A DNA stretch of 9,005 nucleotides, taken from NCBI GenBank assembly GCA_002429045.1, contig DIYM01000068.1, forward strand, positions 1 to 9,005, in the 5' to 3' direction. The notes under the pieces are model-generated. The model made no database searches. It saw nothing but the letters and a program-made list of their open reading frames with translations, and was not told the DNA's origin. Each line of letters begins with the position of its first letter. Within the stretch, counting starts at the first letter, position 1. Source of the stretch: Phycisphaerales bacterium UBA6054 (GTDB lineage Bacteria; Planctomycetota; Phycisphaerae; Phycisphaerales; UBA1924). The position numbers and the translations under genes were made by a program. Shown piece after piece: positions 4,885 through 9,005 of this stretch.

Positions 4885-6609
4885 TCAGTGCAGCACCCGG
4901 AAGACCTCGGCCTCGTCGGTGAGACCCTGACGGACTTTCTCCATCGCGTCGACTTTCATCGGCTCGAACCCGCCGCCGACTGCGGCTTCGTACAGCGTCA
5001 CGCCGTCGGCGCGTTCGCTGGTGAGGCGGCGGAGTTCGTCGCTCATGAGCATGAGTTCGTGGGCCGCGAGGCGTCCCTTGTACCCGGTGCCGAGGCAGTT
5101 GTCGCAGGTTCCGCCCTCGAAGCGTCCGGACCCGTTGCAGACCGGGCAGATCCGGCGCAGGAGGCGTTGCGCGAGCACGCCGAGCAGCGACGAGGTGACC
5201 AGGTATGGCTCGACCCCGATGTCCAGCAGGCGCGGGATGGCGCTGGGCGCGTCGTTGGTGTGGAGGGTCGCGAGCACGAGGTGCCCGGTCAGCGACGCCT
5301 GGATCGCCAGCTGCGCGGTCTCCGGGTCCCGGATCTCGCCGACCAGGATGACATCGGGGTCCTGACGCAGGAGCGCGCGGAGCCCTCCGGCGAAGGTCAC
5401 GCCGCGTTTGGGGTTGACCTGCATCTGGCTGATGCCGTCGAGGTGGTACTCGACCGGATCCTCGATAGTCATGACGTTGCGTGACTGGCGATCGATCCGC
5501 CCGAGGGCGGCATAGAGCGTGGTCGTCTTCCCCGAGCCCGTCGGGCCGGTGACGAGCAGGATGCCGTTGGGTCGGTCCACGCAGTCCATCAACCGTGTCT
5601 GGAGGCTCTTGGCCATGCCGACCGAGTCGAGGTCGAGTTCGGTCTGCGACTGGTCGAGCAGGCGGAGCACGATCCGCTCGCCGAACACGGTGGGGATGAC
5701 CGAGAGGCGGATATCGATCTTCTTGGTGCCGATGCGAACCGAGGTCTGCCCGTCCTGCGGGCTGTGCCGGTTGGCGATGTCCAACTCCGTCATGACCTTG
5801 AGGCGCGAGCTGATCGCGCTGGCGAGGGTCTGCGGCGGGCTGAACGCGTCGACCAGCATGCCGTCCACACGGAAGCGGATGACCAGCCGGTCCTCCATCG
5901 GGTGGACGTGGATATCCGAGGCGCCGCGACGCAGCGCTTCGAACAGGATCATGTTGACCAGGCGGATGACGGGCGTCTGGCGTGCCTGGGCGAGCAGGTC
6001 GGTGGTCTTCCCGATGGCGCCCGCCGCCTGCTCGATCGCGGACGGGTCCAGCGGCATGTCGTCGACGATCTCGGTGACCAGATCGCCCCGCTGCTCGAAC
6101 CCGCGGTTGATCAGGTTGGCGACGCCGGCGCGGGGTGACAGGATCAGCCGGATCGGCGCATCGAGCATGTCCTCGAGAATCGACATCACGCTGGGCTGCA
6201 TCGGGCGGCTGGTGGCGACGACGTACACGCCCTCGTCCACCTCGATCGCGGCGACGGAGGCCTGGCGGGCGAAGTCCGCCTCGATGAGTTCGTAGAACCG
6301 CGACGCGCTGTCGGTCAGCTTCGGCTCGGCGCGGTACTCGAGACCGGTGCGGTCCGACAGGAGTTTGAGAGCGCTGGTCTCGTCGAGCGCCATCGACTGG
6401 AGCATCACGTCCCAGGGCTCGTCGTCCGAGCCGTCGATGCGCGTGAACGCCTTGAGCTGCTCGGGGCTCATACGCAGGGGCCCGAACACCCTGGCGACGC
6501 GGTCCCAGTCGGCACGGGCCAACGCGGCGCCGTTGGGCTCATCCGTGCCGCTCGGAGGTGTGCCGCGCCGTTTGATCAGGCCCTTGGATGTCCCGTTGGC
6601 TTTGGGCAC
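4885..6609 (-). CDS. gspE: Type II secretion / type IV pilus assembly ATPase GspE
   Basis: This is a 574-residue cytoplasmic hexameric ATPase that drives assembly of the (pseudo)pilus. Using the GTG at 6609: an N1E/MshEN-type domain lies at about 69-170. The N2 region GASDIHVHP...RFRVDG is at 229-250, Walker A GPTGSGKTTT at 355-364 (Lys361), and the Asp box TIEDPVEY at 381-388. Walker B DPDVILVGEIRD is at 417-428 (Glu425) and the His box TLHTND at 448-453. The metal-binding Cys pairs are CPVC 488-491 and CDNC 502-505. All ATPase motifs are intact. The GTG is preferred over the ATG at 6657, which would overlap gspD by 44 bases, because GGGGGAG at 6617-6623 lies 7 bases before it and the first 16 codons of the longer form are low-complexity shadow of gspD. 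The gene follows gspD by a few bases, implying one mRNA and coupling. PilB is the alternative name; the adjacent GspD-like secretin favours GspE. The Cys domain is unusually short. Confidence 0.95.
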   Translation of the reverse strand: MPKANGTSKGLIKRRGTPPSGTDEPNGAALARADWDRVARVFGPLRMSPEQLKAFTRIDGSDDEPWDVMLQSMALDETSALKLLSDRTGLEYRAEPKLTDSASRFYELIEADFARQASVAAIEVDEGVYVVATSRPMQPSVMSILEDMLDAPIRLILSPRAGVANLINRGFEQRGDLVTEIVDDMPLDPSAIEQAAGAIGKTTDLLAQARQTPVIRLVNMILFEALRRGASDIHVHPMEDRLVIRFRVDGMLVDAFSPPQTLASAISSRLKVMTELDIANRHSPQDGQTSVRIGTKKIDIRLSVIPTVFGERIVLRLLDQSQTELDLDSVGMAKSLQTRLMDCVDRPNGILLVTGPTGSGKTTTLYAALGRIDRQSRNVMTIEDPVEYHLDGISQMQVNPKRGVTFAGGLRALLRQDPDVILVGEIRDPETAQLAIQASLTGHLVLATLHTNDAPSAIPRLLDIGVEPYLVTSSLLGVLAQRLLRRICPVCNGSGRFEGGTCDNCLGTGYKGRLAAHELMLMSDELRRLTSERADGVTLYEAAVGGGFEPMKVDAMEKVRQGLTDEAEVFRVLH

Positions 6610-6613
6610 CGGC

Positions 6614-9005
6614 TCACTCCCCCGTCCCGATGGGCTCGGGCGAGAGTTCCGGCGCATCGGGCTCGGGCCGGTCGGGCCGGGAGAAGAACGACTCCGCCGG
6701 CGCCAGCGTCCGGATACGGACCGGATCGAGCGGGGGGGCGACCCCGTCGATCGACATGTCCGCCTGGGGCCCGTTGGTGAGCAGCTTGAGGTCGTTGAAG
6801 TTCGCGTCGGTCATGATCCGCGGCGTGATGAACACGTACAGCTTCGACTTGTTGTCGATACGGTCGGTGCGCTTGAACAGCTCGCCCACCAGGGGGATAT
6901 CGCCGATGAACGGGACCTTGATCACGGTGTCCCGGCTGTTGTCGACCGAGATCCCGCCGATCACGATCGTCGAGTCCGAAGGGACCGTGACCGCCCCTTC
7001 GATCGTGTTGCGGTCACGCGGCGGGGGGTTGCCATCGGTGCCGCTGGTGTCCGTGAAGTTCGACAGCTCCACGTAGTACTCGAGCCGCAGGAACCCCCCG
7101 TCGGAGATCGACGGTGTCACCCGGAGGGTGGTGCCGGCCTCCTCGAACCCGCCGAACCCGACCAGGTTGTCGGCGCCGTCCGCTTGGGTGATCTCGGAGA
7201 AAGGCTCTTCGGAGAGCGAGACGATCTCGGACTCTTCGTTGTCGTTGACGAGCAGCTGGGGGGTCGAGAGGATCCGGACATCGCCGTTGGTCTGGGTGGC
7301 GTTGATGATCAGCGGGATGTAGTCCGAGCGGATGATCGCGCTGGTCAGCCCGCCGAGCCCCGTGTTGACCTGCTTGACATCGGTGAACGAGCCGCCGGTC
7401 CCGAACGAGCCGAGCCCGAAGTTCGTGTTCACGCCGAAATCCCCCGACAGGAACTGGCTCTCGAACGCGAGCGTGAACTCCTCGTCGTCCGAGACCGACA
7501 CGATCTGCGCTTCGATGTACACCTGGGCCCGCCTGCGGTCGAGGATCGCGATGAGCTTCTCGAGTTCCTCCTGCTGCTGGATCGGCGCCCGGACGATGAT
7601 CATGTTGTTCTCTTCGGCCGCGGTCACCGAGACGATCTCCGGGTCGAACACGCCGAGCACGTCGTCGCCGCCCCCCCCCGCCAGACCGCGTAGGAACTGC
7701 TGGTTGGCCCGAGTCCCGAACGTGTTCCGGTTGCCGGTCTGCGTGGGAAGCAGGGGCGAATCGCCCGTCTGCTGCTCGCCGGTGATCACGGCGTTGATCA
7801 GGTCCGCGACCGTGACCGCGTCGGAGTGGTTGAGCACGTAGGTCCGAAGCACGACACGCTCGTCCTCGGTGCGCAGTTCGTCCATCAGGGTCGCGAGTTG
7901 CTGCTGCTGCTGCTGCGTGCCGTAGTAGATGATCCGCCCCGTCGCGGCGTCCACGACCATCACCGGCCCGCCGATCGCGGACTCGCCGCCCGTCCCGAAC
8001 TGCGAGCCCAGCTGGTTCTGCCCCTGCCGCAGCACCGCGTTGATGTTGCCGCTCTGGCCGGTGAGCTGGTTCTCGACCTGGATGACCTGCCCGAAGCCGC
8101 TCCGCGACGCGATGTCGGCGATCTGGGCGGCCGCCGAGCCGGCGAAGTAGCTCTTGGGCTCGAGCTTGTTGGGCACATCGATCAGCGAGAGCACCCGCTT
8201 GACCCGCTCGATCTCCCCGGGCGTGCCGCGGAAGATCAACGCGTTGCCCTGCGGATCCACGGTCAACCGGTCGGCGAGATTCGAGAACGTCCCGGCACCG
8301 CCGAGGCCCGCGAGGGCGTTGCCCCCGGGCTCGCTGCGCCGGTTGTTCTGGGCGAGCAACGCCGCGACCCCCCCCTCGCTGCCTCCCGCCGAAGCGCCGA
8401 CGAGCCCCACCGCGCGCTCGAGCGCCGACGGGGCCGCGATGTGATCGAGCTCGAGACGGATGAACTGCTGCTCGCCGTCGATCCGCATCAGCTCGGCGAC
8501 CATCTTCTCGACCTCGGCGATCCGTCGGGACGGCGCGTTGACGATGAGCACGCCGAGCTCGTCGACCGCCTGGATCGCGCCGGACCCGCCCCCGACCGCG
8601 GCGCCGCCTCCCGACGCGCCCGCGGGCGCGCCGAGGATCGTGCTCAGCGTGCTGGCGATCTGCGAGGGCTTGATGTTCGGCGTGGGGATGATCCGGACCG
8701 ACGCGCGGTCGCCGCCCAGGCTCGGGCGCACATCGTTGATCGGCTGCACGACGTAGAAGCCCGTCGCGTCCTCGAACGTGATCGTGAAGCTGTACTGTTC
8801 GAGCATCGCGTCGAGCAGATCGAGCAGCCTGCCCTGCGGCACCTTCACCGGCGCGTTGAACACCACCTCTCCGGTCGGCGTCCCCTTGACGACGATGTTC
8901 AGATTCAGCGTCGTGCCGACGAAGTCGATCAGCGTCGTCAGCTCCATGGGCTCGGCCAGGCTGGGGATCGACACCATCGGCTCGGCGCCAGCGGGCGAGC
9001 CCCTT
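6614..9005 (-). CDS. gspD: Type II secretion system secretin GspD, N-terminus beyond right edge
   Basis: This is the outer-membrane pore of type II secretion. The frame is open to the right edge (796 codons plus one base), and the signal peptide is expected beyond it. An ATG at 8977 exists, but GSPAGAEP precedes it in frame and the N0 domain begins at once, so it is probably internal. Numbering from that Met (787 residues): N0 at about 1-80; secretin N-modules at about 93-177, 181-277, 283-378 (weaker) and 386-490; C-terminal secretin barrel at about 494-731. The barrel carries the family signature STIVIGGISVDNSRD...VPFIGDIPLVGELF (669-701) and ends LYVFITPRIM. A Pro/Asp/Glu-rich tail (732-787) follows. 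Long Gly/Ser/Gln loops interrupt the N-modules, including a six-Gln run at 355-360. With more than 796 residues it exceeds the usual 650-700. It is cotranscribed with gspE; no pilotin is visible. PilQ-like assignment is less likely because of the multiple N-modules. Confidence 0.93.
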   Translation of the reverse strand, partial: RGSPAGAEPMVSIPSLAEPMELTTLIDFVGTTLNLNIVVKGTPTGEVVFNAPVKVPQGRLLDLLDAMLEQYSFTITFEDATGFYVVQPINDVRPSLGGDRASVRIIPTPNIKPSQIASTLSTILGAPAGASGGGAAVGGGSGAIQAVDELGVLIVNAPSRRIAEVEKMVAELMRIDGEQQFIRLELDHIAAPSALERAVGLVGASAGGSEGGVAALLAQNNRRSEPGGNALAGLGGAGTFSNLADRLTVDPQGNALIFRGTPGEIERVKRVLSLIDVPNKLEPKSYFAGSAAAQIADIASRSGFGQVIQVENQLTGQSGNINAVLRQGQNQLGSQFGTGGESAIGGPVMVVDAATGRIIYYGTQQQQQQLATLMDELRTEDERVVLRTYVLNHSDAVTVADLINAVITGEQQTGDSPLLPTQTGNRNTFGTRANQQFLRGLAGGGGDDVLGVFDPEIVSVTAAEENNMIIVRAPIQQQEELEKLIAILDRRRAQVYIEAQIVSVSDDEEFTLAFESQFLSGDFGVNTNFGLGSFGTGGSFTDVKQVNTGLGGLTSAIIRSDYIPLIINATQTNGDVRILSTPQLLVNDNEESEIVSLSEEPFSEITQADGADNLVGFGGFEEAGTTLRVTPSISDGGFLRLEYYVELSNFTDTSGTDGNPPPRDRNTIEGAVTVPSDSTIVIGGISVDNSRDTVIKVPFIGDIPLVGELFKRTDRIDNKSKLYVFITPRIMTDANFNDLKLLTNGPQADMSIDGVAPPLDPVRIRTLAPAESFFSRPDRPEPDAPELSPEPIGTGE
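6617..6623 (-). promoter_or_regulatory. Ribosome-binding site for gspE
   Basis: On the minus strand GGGGGAG, overlapping the last gspD codons, lies 7 bases upstream of the GTG at 6609-6607 and just before the gspD stop (TGA at 6616-6614). It is the best Shine-Dalgarno-like sequence in the window, decides the gspE start, and suggests translational coupling of gspE to gspD. Confidence 0.55.
7671..7679. repeat. C9 homopolymer inside gspD
   Basis: Nine consecutive C (G9 in the coding sense) encode part of the Gly4 loop at residues 434-437 of gspD. Runs of this length are prone to slipped-strand errors and to sequencing errors. A second run of eight C is at 8368-8375 in the same gene. Confidence 0.8.
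7898..7915. repeat. Trinucleotide repeat encoding poly-Gln in gspD
   Basis: TTG followed by five CTG units on the plus strand reads on the minus strand as five CAG plus one CAA, giving six Gln (residues 355-360) in a loop of a secretin N-module. Unit changes would keep the frame, so only the loop length would vary. Confidence 0.8.

Noticed and set aside
6347..7693. Plus-strand open frame of 448 codons opposite gspE and gspD
   Set aside because: It spans the junction of two well-supported genes and its translation is Asp/Arg/Val-rich without a domain.

Overview
The window is high-GC bacterial DNA that looks like a member of the Planctomycetota, probably a Phycisphaerae-like lineage. This placement is an inference. 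It rests on the G+C-rich third codon positions, the near absence of Shine-Dalgarno sequences, a small membrane protein with a 'C-P-x-C-G-Y-D-L' zinc ribbon of the kind scattered through planctomycete genomes, and a large Gly/Ser-rich secretin next to a GspE ATPase (Gram-negative-type outer membrane). I see no insertion sequence, CRISPR array, tRNA or rRNA.

Layout from left to right. (1) 1-490, minus strand: the N-terminal part of a HAD-superfamily phosphatase that runs off the left edge. (2) 533-2764, plus strand: a 743-residue polytopic membrane protein fused to a spermidine-synthase-like, SAM-binding Rossmann domain. It is divergent from the HAD gene across only 42 bp. (3) 2812-4020, plus strand: aroC, chorismate synthase, the last step of the shikimate pathway, preceded by a conspicuous hairpin. 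(4) 4021-4375: the only long gap. It holds several perfect hairpins and ends in a strong intrinsic-terminator-like structure, so it is a candidate small RNA or structured leader/trailer. (5) 4376-4864, plus strand: a small zinc-ribbon, three-TM hypothetical protein. (6) 4885-6609, minus strand: gspE, the type II secretion/type IV pilus-type assembly ATPase. (7) 6614-9005, minus strand: gspD, the outer-membrane secretin, running off the right edge.

The clear functional unit is gspD-gspE: co-directional, separated by a few bases, with an apparent coupled ribosome-binding site. GspD would form the outer-membrane pore and GspE would power assembly of the pseudopilus from the cytoplasm. No gspF follows gspE here. 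The gene after it is convergent, so the rest of the system must be encoded upstream of gspD or elsewhere. The other genes look like unrelated single transcription units.

No novel multi-gene system is evident. The most interesting points are the structured intergenic region before the zinc-ribbon gene, the extra N-module and homopolymer tracts in the secretin, the compact tetracysteine domain of GspE, and the hairpin and possible leaderless promoter of aroC.
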